A stretch of DNA of 64,000 nucleotides from Achatina immaculata (GCA_009760885.1 CM019704.1:12608303-12672302); one strand, 5' to 3'. Positions 37,401-40,837 are shown, numbered from the stretch's first letter. Made by a program: numbers and translations. Notes: generated from the sequence alone by a model not told the origin.

Positions 37401-38645
37401 GTGTCTGAGTTTGTTCATCTCAGAAAATCTGCCCAGTGTTTGTTCATCTCAGAAAATCTGCTTAAAGTTTGTTCATCTCAGAAAATCTTCTCAGAGTTTG
37501 TTCATCTCAGACAACCTGTTCACTTGTGAGCCAATTGACAGTCTTCAGCTTCACTGAAACACAAACTGTTTTGATCTGCAGCTGTAAGAGAACACAGTTT
37601 TGTAGGATTAGACCTCGAAAAAATCATAGACAAAACACTTTAGTGAGACGTGAGAGAAAGAAAAATCACAAGAGAATTACCTGGGATTGATTCCAGTAGG
37701 GCGAGCGTCCATCTAGTCTCTCGTGGCTAGACGGGTGCTCGTCCTACCGGAGTCCATGTTCGAATCCCAGGTAATTCTCTTGTGATTTTTCTTTCTCTCA
37801 TGTCTCACTAAAGTGCTTTGCCTTTTATTTTTTTGAGGTCTAATCCTACAAAACTGTGTTCTCTCACTTTACCGTACCAAAGCCTCATAGTTTCCTATTT
37901 ATAAAAAACTGGTCTGCAGCTGATGCTGAAGCTCAAACTTCATGTTCAATAAGGAATTACTAGCAACTTCTTGAAGCTCAGAGGTTGGCTCTAAAACATG
38001 TCACCCAACACAGAGGAGTTACTAACAACTTCTTGAAGCTCAGAGGCTGGCCCTAAAACATGTCACCCAACACAGAGGAGTTAATAACAACTTCTTGAAG
38101 CTCAGAGGTTGGCTCTAAAACATGTCACCCAACACAGAGGAGTTAATAACAACTTCTTGAAGCTCAGAGGCTGGCTCTAAAACAGGTCACCCAACACACC
38201 TCATCATTATAGAAAGCATCCTGATAGCTAGACTGAAGGAGAGCATCAGAATGTTACTGGGAGCACACACAGACAAGTTCTTGACCCACTCTGGTTTATT
38301 TATCCCTTCTTTCCAGCAAGTCATCTAATAAGCACAAGAAAAAGAGTACGATAATGAATACAAAATCAGGTTACTTACGGCAACACGTTGTGAAAACTTC
38401 CATCGCCACTTTATAAATTCTGCCTCCGTAATTAAGTGACCTCTCCCATCTCTATCATAAAAGAAGCATGACATCTCATTTCGAGCAATCTCATCCACTT
38501 TCTGGGGACCATCATGACTATAGGCATCAATCAAAGTGCCACCTTTTGCTAGGTTGACAAATTTGAATGCAGGGTTCTCAACCATCTGCTTGTTCTGCTG
38601 TTTCCAGTCTTCATCTTTTCCACCAGAACAAAGTGAATTTCCCAT
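2436..38645 (-). CDS. TRPV-family cation channel, 5' part (4 exons, gene continues left of window)
   Basis: Only real host gene seen. Four minus-strand exons join in the order 38645-38379, 29254-29011, 10373-10218 and 2590-2436, giving 274 codons from a true ATG. All three internal junctions have GT donors and AG acceptors, and the phases fit (0, 1, 1; exon 4 ends in phase 0 at a GTGAGT donor). The product is the cytoplasmic N-terminus plus about four ankyrin repeats, with the TRPV hallmarks [47 protein letters not shown] and [14 protein letters not shown] channels are tetrameric cation channels of the plasma or ciliary membrane, used in sensory transduction. The pore domain lies beyond the left edge, so the subtype (Nanchung, Inactive or OSM-9-like; vertebrate TRPV5/6-like by name) is not settled. 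Family assignment is firm; function is inferred from the family. Confidence 0.9.
2765..2816. repeat. 52-bp perfect palindrome with AT core
   Basis: ACAGTAAGCAGCTGAT, then ten AT dinucleotides, then the exact reverse complement ATCAGCTGCTTACTGT. It can extrude as a cruciform. It lies about 175 bp upstream (gene sense) of TRPV exon 4. Confidence 0.9.
2969..3063 (+). mobile_element. LINE D 3' end fragment with GAT tail
   Basis: It translates as [21 protein letters not shown] then RGTK-stop, and ends in a short TGATGATGAT tail. The same C-terminus occurs reversed at 12121-12360 with a CAT tail, so this is a 5'-truncated non-LTR retrotransposon end. Confidence 0.7.
3102..3236 (-). pseudogene. Tc1-like transposase fragment
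   Basis: The minus strand reads [38 protein letters not shown] and then a stop. This is the second half of the DDE domain of a Tc1 transposase. The Asp normally before NARPH is Asn here, while the last catalytic Glu ([10 protein letters not shown]) is present. Only about 45 residues survive. Confidence 0.8.
3236..3352. repeat. Unclassified dispersed repeat, copy 1 (second copy at 12664-12785)
   Basis: The block CACAGGGATCCTC, ATCTGGAGGACTTTCACCAT and GCGCTGGGTTG recurs at 12664-12785 in the same order and orientation. No coding capacity is visible. Probably an untranslated part of some retroelement. Confidence 0.6.
3596..3733 (-). mobile_element. LINE D C-terminal fragment
   Basis: The minus strand encodes [19 protein letters not shown] then CERRSPT, nearly identical to the copy at 12121-12360. 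It is the Arg-rich C-terminus typical of many non-LTR polyproteins. Confidence 0.7.
3734..4734. other. Intron 3 sequence without recognisable feature
   Basis: About 1 kb of AT-rich intron. A 84-codon open stretch near 3836-4090 has no family resemblance I can see and no codon pattern that convinces. A short A and C homopolymer run lies near 4497-4510. Confidence 0.5.
4735..5450. repeat. 19-bp minisatellite (ACCATCCACCAACACCATG)
   Basis: Tandem units of 19 bp with variants (CTACC, CATTACC), interspersed several times with a second module ATATCTTTTATTTATCTCAT. Open frames inside it are artefacts of the periodicity. Confidence 0.95.
5548..5946. repeat. About 41-bp minisatellite
   Basis: Units of the type AAGGCTTTAAGGATCAAAAT followed by CAGACATTATACAAGTAAATT, about nine copies, some shortened by loss of the ACAAGTA segment. 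Confidence 0.95.
6185..7063. repeat. 45-bp minisatellite with shortened variants
   Basis: Units contain CATTTTGTACTGTAAGACAG, AGTATATGTAGAGTTAC and AAACACAA. The left half has 45-bp units with GTAGAGTT. The right half has mostly 40-bp units that lack AAGAC and read GCAGAGCT, so a second variant expanded on its own. Open frames inside are artefacts. Confidence 0.95.
7185..7555. repeat. 27-28-bp minisatellite, left part
   Basis: Degenerate units at the left sharpen to AACAACTACAATCAGTAACA plus TGTATAT near 7430-7540. The same unit continues at 8960-9050 and 9690-10096, so the array was interrupted by insertions. Confidence 0.9.
7566..7619. repeat. GA and AT microsatellites
   Basis: A (GA)n run followed by (AT)n, ending directly at the mariner left end. 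Confidence 0.9.
7619..8952 (+). mobile_element. mariner element, near full length, inside a minisatellite
   Basis: The ends are inverted: the left reads TGAGGGCTGTTCAGAAAGTA and the right end, reversed, reads TGAGGGGCATTCAGAAAGTA, continuing through ATGCA(C/T)CACATCGTT. About 1.33 kb between the ends is the usual mariner length. The TA duplication is readable on the left (within AT repeats) but eroded on the right. Both flanks are units or microsatellite of the 27-28-bp array, so the array predates the insertion. Confidence 0.9.
7757..8840 (+). pseudogene. mariner transposase, inactivated
   Basis: The reading starts at ATG 7757 ([11 protein letters not shown]). It meets a TGA soon after, another stop at 8153-8155, and a frameshift near 8425-8465. 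Recognisable in order are a helix-turn-helix region with RCGRPAT, then [13 protein letters not shown] (first catalytic Asp), [13 protein letters not shown] (second Asp) and [13 protein letters not shown]. In mariner the third catalytic Asp lies 34 residues after the second, in the last motif. Here that codon (8652-8654) is AAT, Asn. Even without the stops the copy could not catalyse transposition. Confidence 0.92.
8960..9048. repeat. 27-28-bp minisatellite, middle part
   Basis: Three to four units CAACTACAATCAGTAACACT between the mariner and LINE A insertions. Confidence 0.9.
9049..9688 (+). mobile_element. LINE A, 5'-truncated copy 1
   Basis: The C-terminal third of the polyprotein: [85 protein letters not shown], then a TGA and the 3' end GGCACGGGAAGGATATAAG. 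One stop falls in RIRI*KAAS. Both flanks are the 27-28-bp minisatellite, so this is a second insertion into the same array. Confidence 0.88.
9689..10096. repeat. 27-28-bp minisatellite, right part
   Basis: About 14 very uniform units (TATATAACAGCTACAATCAG plus TAACACTTATG). It is more homogeneous than the left part at 7185-7555, suggesting recent expansion on this side. Confidence 0.95.
10218..10373 (-). CDS. TRPV exon 3 (second ankyrin repeat)
   Basis: The acceptor TTTTAAACAG is followed by GAGAGAGTTCC, and the donor GTAATAG follows TATGAAG. The 156 bases run from phase 1 to phase 1. The translation is [20 protein letters not shown], then [27 protein letters not shown] and [14 protein letters not shown] and TNYEG are conserved in TRPV proteins between ankyrin repeats 2 and 3, where a long finger loop sits. 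The last G plus GA of exon 4 restores Gly in [13 protein letters not shown] 27-28-bp minisatellite ends about 120 bp downstream on the gene strand. Confidence 0.9.
10374..10903. other. Intron 2 sequence, (AT)n and short direct repeat
   Basis: (AT)n at 10449-10477. The block TCCTTACAACACAAACACTT followed by CTTGCTGTTACAT occurs twice (about 10814 and 10869). Nothing else is recognised. Confidence 0.6.
10904..11437 (-). mobile_element. Penelope-like element tail, copy in minus orientation
   Basis: This matches, reversed, the non-coding 3' part of the Penelope element at 43199-45410, and also 19728-20272 and 62350-62880: GGAAAAAAGTAGGAGCAGCT, ACTTAACGATTACAAAGTTG, TGACGTTTCGGCGTGAGCC. It carries the hammerhead-like segment at 11019-11052. 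It is truncated at GTGGATTTAGTGG, where it abuts an R2-like LINE end. It includes a short terminal unit ATAATTGGTGTATAAGTATA that the 43-kb copy lacks. Confidence 0.85.
11019..11052 (-). ncRNA. Hammerhead-ribozyme-like segment in PLE tail (copy 1)
   Basis: On the minus strand: TTGT, ATGATTAA, GGC-TCAC-GCC, GAA, ACGTC, ACAA. TTGT pairs with ACAA (stem I), GGC with GCC (stem II), and GTC would be the cleavage triplet. Core position 3 is A and position 8 is U instead of C and G, so self-cleavage is doubtful. See the findings. Confidence 0.45.
11438..11600 (+). mobile_element. R2-like LINE 3' end, isolated copy
   Basis: Blocks CACAAGACCTCTGGGAG, CCCAGAGGGGCCCACCCCC, GAGTGTCAGGAGTTTAA, ACTTCCTCTGATGATCTGAA and GAGAGTTTCCTGCA are the reverse complement of 24745-24912, the 3' end of the large R2-like element. 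Extreme 5' truncation leaves only about 160 bp. Confidence 0.8.
11573..12120 (-). mobile_element. Non-LTR retrotransposon C-terminal fragment
   Basis: The minus strand encodes [60 protein letters not shown] and later [20 protein letters not shown], with stops between. This is the post-RT region common to RTE/jockey-type LINEs (VLLYGSECW ... CLQRLRRI). It is a family distinct from LINE A and B. Confidence 0.75.
12121..12360 (-). mobile_element. LINE D 3' end with CAT tail
   Basis: The minus strand reads [60 protein letters not shown] and SRHGT-stop, then (ATG)n. It is the best copy of the family seen in pieces at 2969 and 3596. Confidence 0.8.
12664..12785. repeat. Unclassified dispersed repeat, copy 2
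   Basis: Matches 3236-3352 (CCAGGTGGTCTGTGCCTACT, CACAGGGATCCTC, ATCTGGAGGACTTTCACCAT, TGTGCTGGGTTG). No protein is seen. Confidence 0.6.
12786..14565. other. Intron 2 stretch with short repeats only
   Basis: About 1.8 kb without a recognised gene. At 13275-13375 a block TGAGCTTATTATTTGTGG is repeated three times, about 30 bp each. At 14210-14345 there are five loose units of AAATGACAAGCCTTATAGAC. A minus-strand open stretch of 78 codons at 13497-13733 (with [18 protein letters not shown]) may be retroelement debris; I do not recognise it. Confidence 0.5.
14566..15282. repeat. 37-bp minisatellite of hairpins
   Basis: About 19 units of GCAGGCCTATCCCATCTCTC plus CGCTGCTACTCTTAGTA. Nearly every unit has CTGCTACT, a 3-base loop (CCT or CTT) and AGTAGCAG, an 8-bp inverted repeat, so the array is a chain of small hairpins. 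Variants alter the middle (CTAGTCCTAG, CTACTCTTAC). Confidence 0.95.
15283..15514. other. Spacer between two minisatellites
   Basis: No gene or repeat recognised. Confidence 0.5.
15515..15718. repeat. 36-bp minisatellite
   Basis: Five and a half units of TTACAGCTTTTCATATCTAT plus CCAACATACTTCTTGG. The length is divisible by three, so frames stay open by chance. Confidence 0.95.
15719..16354. other. Intron 2 stretch, possible second PLE tail
   Basis: Near 15940-15975 the minus strand reads GATTCTTGAAAAAAGCTTTT followed by GCCAAAATATTGG, reminiscent of Penelope 3' tails (GCCGAAA). The GIY-YIG fragment at 17515-17830 has the same orientation. A homopolymer C run lies at 16180-16193. Nothing else is recognised. 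Confidence 0.35.
16355..16640. repeat. 88-89-bp tandem repeat, three copies
   Basis: Each unit contains TTGGACTTTCTCACC, GAAAACCTC, TATCCCCGCTGGGTGAGA and TGGTTGCC. The first two are closest; the third has diverged (GTCGGGTGAGA). Its higher GC than the surroundings suggests an untranslated leader of some element. Confidence 0.85.
16733..16950. repeat. 107-bp tandem repeat, two copies
   Basis: Units start AAGTTTCAC at 16733 and 16840. Each contains TTAAGC, GGTTTAGGCATAT or AGTTTAGGCATAT, CCAGTATGGG and GCAGAGGT. It follows directly on the 88-bp repeat, as if both belonged to one leader region. Confidence 0.8.
16951..17514. other. Possible retroelement leader, no gene recognised
   Basis: GC-richer than its surroundings in 17000-17200 (TGGCACCTGGCAACCCTAA, GGCCGGGAGGAGTTTCACTC). 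It carries no conserved protein that I can identify. It may belong with the tandem blocks just upstream. Confidence 0.35.
17515..17830 (-). pseudogene. PLE GIY-YIG endonuclease fragment, second subfamily
   Basis: The minus strand contains [35 protein letters not shown] and [17 protein letters not shown] is the YIG half of the GIY-YIG nuclease, and [11 protein letters not shown] is its usual continuation in Penelope-like elements. The sequence differs clearly from the copies at 43 and 62 kb (LRLGDRMQKHLYDI), so this is another PLE lineage. The GIY half is disrupted. Confidence 0.8.
17883..18373 (-). mobile_element. Dispersed element with TGAT-repeat end (relative at 57855-58280)
   Basis: GATTGATTGATTGATC is followed by TTTATTTT, then AGAATTGGGCACGCAGGCCC and TTCTGCCCTTTATCA. 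The same order occurs at 57860-57930. Read on the minus strand it ends in AATAAAGATCAATCAATCAA, which looks like a retrotransposon 3' end with a short tandem tail. It is non-coding and no family is recognised. Confidence 0.55.
18400..19680 (-). pseudogene. LINE B reverse transcriptase, copy 1
   Basis: From 5' to 3' on the minus strand: [40 protein letters not shown] (RT motif A), [20 protein letters not shown] (motif B region), [17 protein letters not shown] (motif C), then [20 protein letters not shown] and [20 protein letters not shown]. Motif C is YTDD where other copies have YADD. Frameshifts break the frame near 19130 and 19400. The 3' end is near CAGTCAGTCATTTGCATG. The 5' end is truncated before the endonuclease. 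Confidence 0.88.
19728..20272 (-). mobile_element. Penelope-like element tail, copy 2
   Basis: Nearly identical to 10904-11437, reversed: CACAATAATTGGTGTATAAG at the outer end, hammerhead-like segment at 19848-19881, and TGGATTTAGTGGAGAGGTAC at the inner end. It abuts an inverted continuation (see 20228-20355). Confidence 0.85.
19848..19881 (-). ncRNA. Hammerhead-ribozyme-like segment in PLE tail (copy 2)
   Basis: Identical to the 11019-11052 segment: stem I TTGT/ACAA, stem II GGC/GCC with a TCAC loop, and GAA before ACGTC. Confidence 0.45.
20228..20355. repeat. PLE head-to-head inverted repeat, 41-bp perfect arms
   Basis: The left arm 20228-20268 is the exact reverse complement of the right arm 20315-20355 (GTACCTCTCCACTAAATCCA...). 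The 46-base spacer (CTCGCTGTTTAGTTACACGT ...) is the stretch that precedes the arm in the normal PLE at 44840. The element therefore turned around on itself here. Confidence 0.9.
20470..20684 (-). pseudogene. Tc1-like transposase, middle part (other half at 21880-22185)
   Basis: The minus strand reads [40 protein letters not shown] and [22 protein letters not shown] holds the first catalytic Asp of a Tc1 DDE domain. The frame joins the N-terminal piece at 21880-22185 exactly across the inserted LINE A. Confidence 0.88.
20685..21879 (+). mobile_element. LINE A copy 2, inserted in the Tc1 element
   Basis: It is flanked by a 10-bp duplication GAGTACAAGT (20675-20684 and 21880-21889). It starts at [14 protein letters not shown] (RT motif C, FADD), continues [15 protein letters not shown], and is then cut by LINE B (20836-21187). 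It resumes with [43 protein letters not shown] and ends ACGGGAAGGATGTAAGACGT. It contains a small internal duplication (GGTCATGTGATGAGAAGAAA twice, near 21610-21655). Confidence 0.9.
20836..21187 (-). mobile_element. LINE B copy 2 (352 bp), inserted in LINE A
   Basis: It is flanked by a 9-bp duplication CTCATTAAC (20827-20835 and 21188-21196). The minus strand encodes [60 protein letters not shown] and [13 protein letters not shown], ending in a GACTGACTGAC tail. It is a clean 5'-truncated insertion. Confidence 0.92.
21880..22185 (-). pseudogene. Tc1-like transposase, N-terminal part
   Basis: The minus strand carries [32 protein letters not shown] (helix-turn-helix with the Tc1-style VA..I.VSQS.IS pattern), then [20 protein letters not shown] and [12 protein letters not shown]. 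One stop and one frameshift lie between. It is the same insertion as 20470-20684. Confidence 0.82.
22186..23165. other. Intron 2 stretch with loose 30-bp repeats
   Basis: 22860-23060 holds about six irregular units of AATACAAAGACTTGTATTCT plus AAAACTGT. A 115-codon open stretch at 22254-22601 shows no family motif. Confidence 0.5.
23168..24660 (+). mobile_element. Tc1-like element, copy 1
   Basis: The left end ATGTTCAAAAAATGAAATGC and the right end, reversed (ACTGTCCAAAAAAAGAAACG), are degenerate inverted repeats. The same element lies reversed at 51416-52952, which supports the borders. Length is about 1.5 kb. Confidence 0.85.
23498..24510 (+). pseudogene. Tc1-like transposase, decayed (copy 1)
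   Basis: It starts at an ATG ([12 protein letters not shown]). The segments [20 protein letters not shown] and [10 protein letters not shown] form a helix-turn-helix; [16 protein letters not shown] follows, then [20 protein letters not shown], and [16 protein letters not shown] with the first catalytic Asp. Later stops and frameshifts scatter the rest, but [17 protein letters not shown] is still readable at the nucleotide level near 24270-24320, so the last Glu codon (GAG) is intact, in contrast to the copy at 52 kb. Confidence 0.88.
25060..28270 (-). pseudogene. R2-like polyprotein, several frameshifts
   Basis: In order on the minus strand: an N-terminal finger [16 protein letters not shown] with a following Cys (about 28140-28200); a Lys/Arg-rich linker; RT with [40 protein letters not shown] (motif A Asp), [11 protein letters not shown] (motif B) and [13 protein letters not shown] (motif C, FMDD intact, near 26660-26690); the thumb region with [20 protein letters not shown] and [40 protein letters not shown]; and the 3' nuclease region ending [20 protein letters not shown]. 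Stops or shifts lie near 27220, 27017, 26750, 26620, 26080 and 25615. The catalytic RT residues are kept, so decay is fairly recent. Confidence 0.87.
28345..28660. repeat. 24-bp minisatellite at the R2-like 5' end
   Basis: About 13 units of GGTTGATAGTATGACGGCTG plus ACAG, varying at GACGG/GATGG. Because 24 is divisible by three, the R2-like reading frame runs through it (repeated VILSTLSA on the minus strand). It is either the element's own leader or an array it landed beside. Confidence 0.93.
28741..28848 (-). mobile_element. R2-like LINE 3' end, second isolated copy
   Basis: Matches 24745-24850 in the same orientation (ATGCAGGAAACTCT, AACTCCTTCAGATCATCAGA, GACAAGTGTTTTGGCCC). It lies just upstream of the large R2-like copy and about 160 bp from TRPV exon 2. 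Confidence 0.8.
29011..29254 (-). CDS. TRPV exon 2 (pre-ankyrin segment and first ankyrin repeat)
   Basis: The acceptor TTTTTAG precedes GGT TTG GAT (residues GLDGAEKAQ), and a strong donor GTAAGT follows TATTATG. The exon is 244 bases, 81 codons plus one base. Residues include a Glu-rich stretch, then [19 protein letters not shown] and [13 protein letters not shown], matching the first ankyrin repeat of TRPV proteins. The final G combines with GA of exon 3 to make Gly in [13 protein letters not shown]. The exon is flanked by an R2-like LINE tail on the left and a 39-bp minisatellite that begins about 20 bp beyond its 5' border, so repeats have come very close to the splice signals. Confidence 0.9.
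29275..29909. repeat. 39-bp minisatellite G, part 1
   Basis: Units AGTTCTAGGAGAGTTAGTTC plus ATGGTGGTGTAAGATTTAT, alternating with AGTTACATGAGAGTTGG variants. It begins about 20 bp from the 5' border of TRPV exon 2 and is continued at 31966-32545 and 35855-36415. Confidence 0.95.
29910..31965 (-). mobile_element. LINE B copy 3 (longest), inside minisatellite G
   Basis: It is flanked by CAGTTAT on both sides (29903-29909 and 31966-31972). The array itself contains this word, so the duplication is suggestive rather than proof. The 3' end carries an ATTCATTC tail. About 2.06 kb; the first 170 bp at the 5' side (31800-31965) do not resemble the other copies. Confidence 0.85.
29960..31800 (-). 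pseudogene. LINE B reverse transcriptase, copy 3
   Basis: Best view of the family. The minus strand encodes [16 protein letters not shown] upstream, then [20 protein letters not shown] (start of RT), [60 protein letters not shown] (motif A), [36 protein letters not shown] (motif C, YADD intact), [60 protein letters not shown] and [20 protein letters not shown]. One frameshift with a deletion near 30820 removes the QGC motif B region. There is no endonuclease domain, so it is 5'-truncated. Confidence 0.9.
31966..32545. repeat. Minisatellite G, part 2
   Basis: Units TATAGGAGAGTTGGTTCATG plus GTGGTGTAAGATATACAGT, degenerating to shorter ATATAGGAGAGTTA forms toward the right. Confidence 0.93.
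32546..33811. other. Intron 1 stretch without recognised gene
   Basis: Contains AAGGTCAGTTATGACATATT-like blocks twice (near 32670 and 32795), and the short palindrome ATTGTCC-TTTA-GGACAAT near 33090. AATAAA occurs near 33364. No protein is recognised; it may be the untranslated part of an unknown element. Confidence 0.45.
33812..35850 (+). pseudogene. LINE A copy 3, RT and C-terminus
   Basis: In order: [38 protein letters not shown] (linker typical after the endonuclease), [80 protein letters not shown] (motif A), [16 protein letters not shown] (motif B), [17 protein letters not shown] (motif C, FADD), [36 protein letters not shown], and the Arg-rich C-terminus and GAAGGATATAAGATATAAG end. 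Four or five frameshifts (near 34375, 34620, 35040, 35345, 35640) break the ORF. It is truncated before the endonuclease, which can be seen at 63060-63944 in another copy. It is followed at once by minisatellite G. Confidence 0.9.
35855..36415. repeat. Minisatellite G, part 3
   Basis: Units ATAGGAGAGTTAGTTCATGG plus TGGTGTAAGAT, some with ACAGATATAG inserts. It is the same family as parts 1 and 2. Confidence 0.93.
36510..36955. repeat. About 20-bp irregular minisatellite
   Basis: Units of the form AATGTCAACACAGTACTG with substitutions and length changes, about 20 copies. Confidence 0.85.
36956..37407. other. Intron 1 stretch, nothing recognised
   Basis: AT-rich, with no ORF or repeat that I can support. 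Confidence 0.5.
37408..37530. repeat. 28-bp minisatellite, about four units
   Basis: Units GTTTGTTCATCTCAGAAAAT plus CTGCTCAG. Confidence 0.9.
37587..37864. mobile_element. Foldback element: long hairpin with tRNA-like apex
   Basis: The two arms are near-perfect reverse complements over about 130 bases. Landmarks on the left are AGAGAACACAGTTTTGTAGG, CACTTTAGTGAGAC, AGAAAGAAAAATCACAAGAG and AATTACCTGGGATT; on the right are AATCCCAGGTAATTCTCTTG, GTCTCACTAAAGTG and ACAAAACTGTGTTCTCT. The inner part (CCAGTAGGGCGAGC / GCTCGTCCTACCGG) also pairs, leaving a loop of about 10 bases (TCTCTCGTGG). GTTCGAATCCC at 37759-37769 is a perfect pol III B-box, with an A-box-like TGGCTAGACGGG 30-40 bases before it. 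Most likely a foldback MITE or two head-to-head tRNA-derived SINE units. Confidence 0.8.
37935..38200. repeat. About 62-bp minisatellite, four units
   Basis: Units contain GAGTTAATAACAACTTCTTG, AAGCTCAGAGG, TGGCTCTAAAACATGTCACC and CAACACAG. The array ends about 180 bp from TRPV exon 1. Confidence 0.93.
38379..38645 (-). CDS. TRPV exon 1 (start codon, residues 1-89)
   Basis: It starts at an ATG reading [13 protein letters not shown] and ends at RVA before a GTAAGT donor (38378-38373). The 267 bases are exactly 89 codons, phase 0. The segment has no ankyrin repeat. Tryptophans and charged residues dominate, with a central stretch [18 protein letters not shown] and a C-terminal [13 protein letters not shown]. 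Gly2 followed by Cys6 could be a lipid anchor (myristate plus palmitate), but position 6 is Cys rather than the usual Ser/Thr, so this is speculative. Just upstream on the gene strand, TTTATGCAG could be an acceptor 22 bases before the ATG, which would mean a further non-coding 5' exon. A minisatellite and a foldback element lie directly downstream in intron 1. Confidence 0.88.
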
Positions 38646-39104
38646 TTTCCTGCTTCAAGAACTGCATAAAGGATGGTTCAGGCTATATGATGGATATAGC
38701 ACTTTCTGTACTGCTGATAGGATAGCACTGGTACTTCAAAATATATGACTGACACAGACTTTATACAACAGATAAACACTTTCTCTATCACTGCTTGCTT
38801 TCCTGGAGAAATATATCAGATTCTCGTCAACTTAAACACCTGATAAATGTCAAGGCTGTAACCAGACAAATATAATACAAAATAATCACATTTGTTTGAA
38901 AATATCTAAACTGACAATTTCATAATTTATAATTTCTATGTTCTGACATACTTTGGATGTAAAAAAAACTAATGTGATTTCTGTACTAAGAATGAACTGG
39001 GAATTGTGAAAAAAAAACATTTTAAAATGTATTAAACTGTATTAAATTTGCTGATATGGTCTGATATTATGGTCAGCTAAATTCTTCTGAACTCATCCCA
39101 CAAC
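38646..39104. other. Upstream of TRPV ATG: 5' UTR and possible leader intron
   Basis: On the gene strand a TTTATGCAG acceptor-like site lies 22 bases before the ATG, and the sequence further upstream is AT-rich with no TATA box or CpG cluster. No repeat is recognised in this block. Confidence 0.4.
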
Positions 39105-39358
39105 ACATCACTATCTGATCCACAATACATCACTATCTGACCCACAACACATCACTATCTGATCCACAGCATATCACTGTCTGACCCACAACACAGTACT
39201 ATCTAACCCACAATGTATCACTACCTGATCCACAACACATCATTATCTGACCCACAACACATCACTATCTGATCCACAGCATATCAGTGTCTGACCCACA
39301 ACACATCATTATCTGACTCACAACACATCACTATCTGACACACAATGCATCACTCACT
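39105..39358. repeat. 20-bp minisatellite
   Basis: Units ACATCACTATCTGACCCACA with CTGATCCACA and CAGCATATCA variants, about 12 copies. Confidence 0.93.
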
Positions 39359-39382
39359 GATTGTGCAAGATACTGAATAACG

Positions 39383-40159
39383 TTATTCATTCATTCATTT
39401 TCTTGCATGTCCTTTGCGGAACTTTGCTTCCCAAACAGCACTCATGTAGGCCTCTCGGTTGTGAGCAAGATGGCCTGCTGCTGCTGCATCCATTTGCAGA
39501 TCGTCAACGATGTCTTGCAGCCATCTTTGTTTTGGTCTTCCTCTTTTCTTTTTCCCATTATGTATCCTTCCAATATTGTCTTCTCTAAATTATCATGATG
39601 TTTAATGTGTCCAAAATATTTAAGTTTTCTCTCTTTACTAGCCAGCCTTCTTCAATATTAAGCTCTTGTAGTATAGATTTATTTGTTCTTTTTGTGTCCA
39701 TGATATTTGAAGAAGTCTTTTACAGCATTTACACTCAAAGGCATTTATATGTTTCTCAGCTGTTTTGTTAAGTGGCTTGTCTCACAGGAATATGTTGCGA
39801 TGGGAAAGATGTATGCCCTTAAAAATCTTATTTTTGTAGTTCTGTCTGCTCCTCTCCACAGATTCTTTATTTGTTTTATTTTCTAAAGAGCGATAGATGT
39901 CCTCCTTTTAATTTCCCTCAGTGTATCTCCATTATTAGTTAGCAGTGATCCAAGATACTCAAAACTCTCCACTTCTTCCAGTTTTTCCTCATGACACATA
40001 TTTCAGCTGCCTTGTTTGTTTTGTCAGTTGTCATCAATTTAGTTTTCTTTGCATTAAGATTGAGGTTCTGCTCTTCGCTGTTCTTATGGACTGACATAAT
40101 TAGTTTTTCCATTCCTTTTTGTGTTGTGGACAGTAACACTGTGTCATCAGTATATATAT
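39383..40159 (-). mobile_element. LINE B copy 4, 5'-truncated
   Basis: The tail is ATTCATTCATTC. The minus strand then encodes the C-terminus up to [20 protein letters not shown] and [18 protein letters not shown], with several frameshifts. It stops at the position of YADD. It lies upstream of TRPV exon 1. Confidence 0.85.
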
Positions 40160-40765
40160 AACGTTATACATAAAAAAATTGTCAGTTCAGCAAGAAATAA
40201 ACTTTAACGTTATATTTTTATGTTTTTTATAGTATATTCAGCCATGAATTTCTCTACCTCACACTCATACACTGCCTGCTCTCTGCTCGGACAACAATAT
40301 CAAAACAAAGAAAGAAAAAAAAAAGAACACAGTTCAAATATAAGAATTTTCCTCCAGCTTGTTCATTGTTTTGTCTGAATTTTCTTCCCAGGATTCCGAC
40401 TAAAAAGATCTAACCAGCGCGTATGTTATTTCGGTTACAACAAGATCATGTTTTACTGTACAACAAATATCAGAATCAATGAGTACAGTCACGTTTGACT
40501 AGGCTAAGATCATGTCTTACTGTATAACAACATAGAATCAGTGAGAAAAGTGTGTACAACCAAGCTTGGCTTGTCCATGGCGTCTCTGACAACCACATAC
40601 AAACAACTTTCACATGGCCTTTGTGAGATCGAAGTGCAACATCAAATAACAAAAGACATGTAATAAATTATATTTTATGTAAAGTTACAGCACATGTGCT
40701 ATAACAAAAATGGCATTAATCTTTCTACAATATTTTCTACACAATACTCGGTCGCTCCACAAATT

Positions 40766-40800
40766 GCGCCATTTTGTGACGTCTAGAAGATCACGTGACC
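40766..40800 (-). promoter_or_regulatory. Candidate promoter: E-box, CRE-like and YY1-like sites
   Basis: On the minus strand within 35 bp: GGTCACGTGA (USF/TFE-type E-box, 40791-40800), GACGTCA (CRE core, 40777-40783) and AAAATGGCGC (YY1-like, 40766-40775). The patch stands out as CpG-containing in AT-rich sequence, outside any repeat. It lies about 2.1 kb upstream of the TRPV ATG on the same strand and could drive a non-coding first exon. This is inference from motif clustering only. Confidence 0.35.
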
Positions 40801-40837
40801 AGGCCGACCATATTTATCAGGATAACATGAGAGTAAT

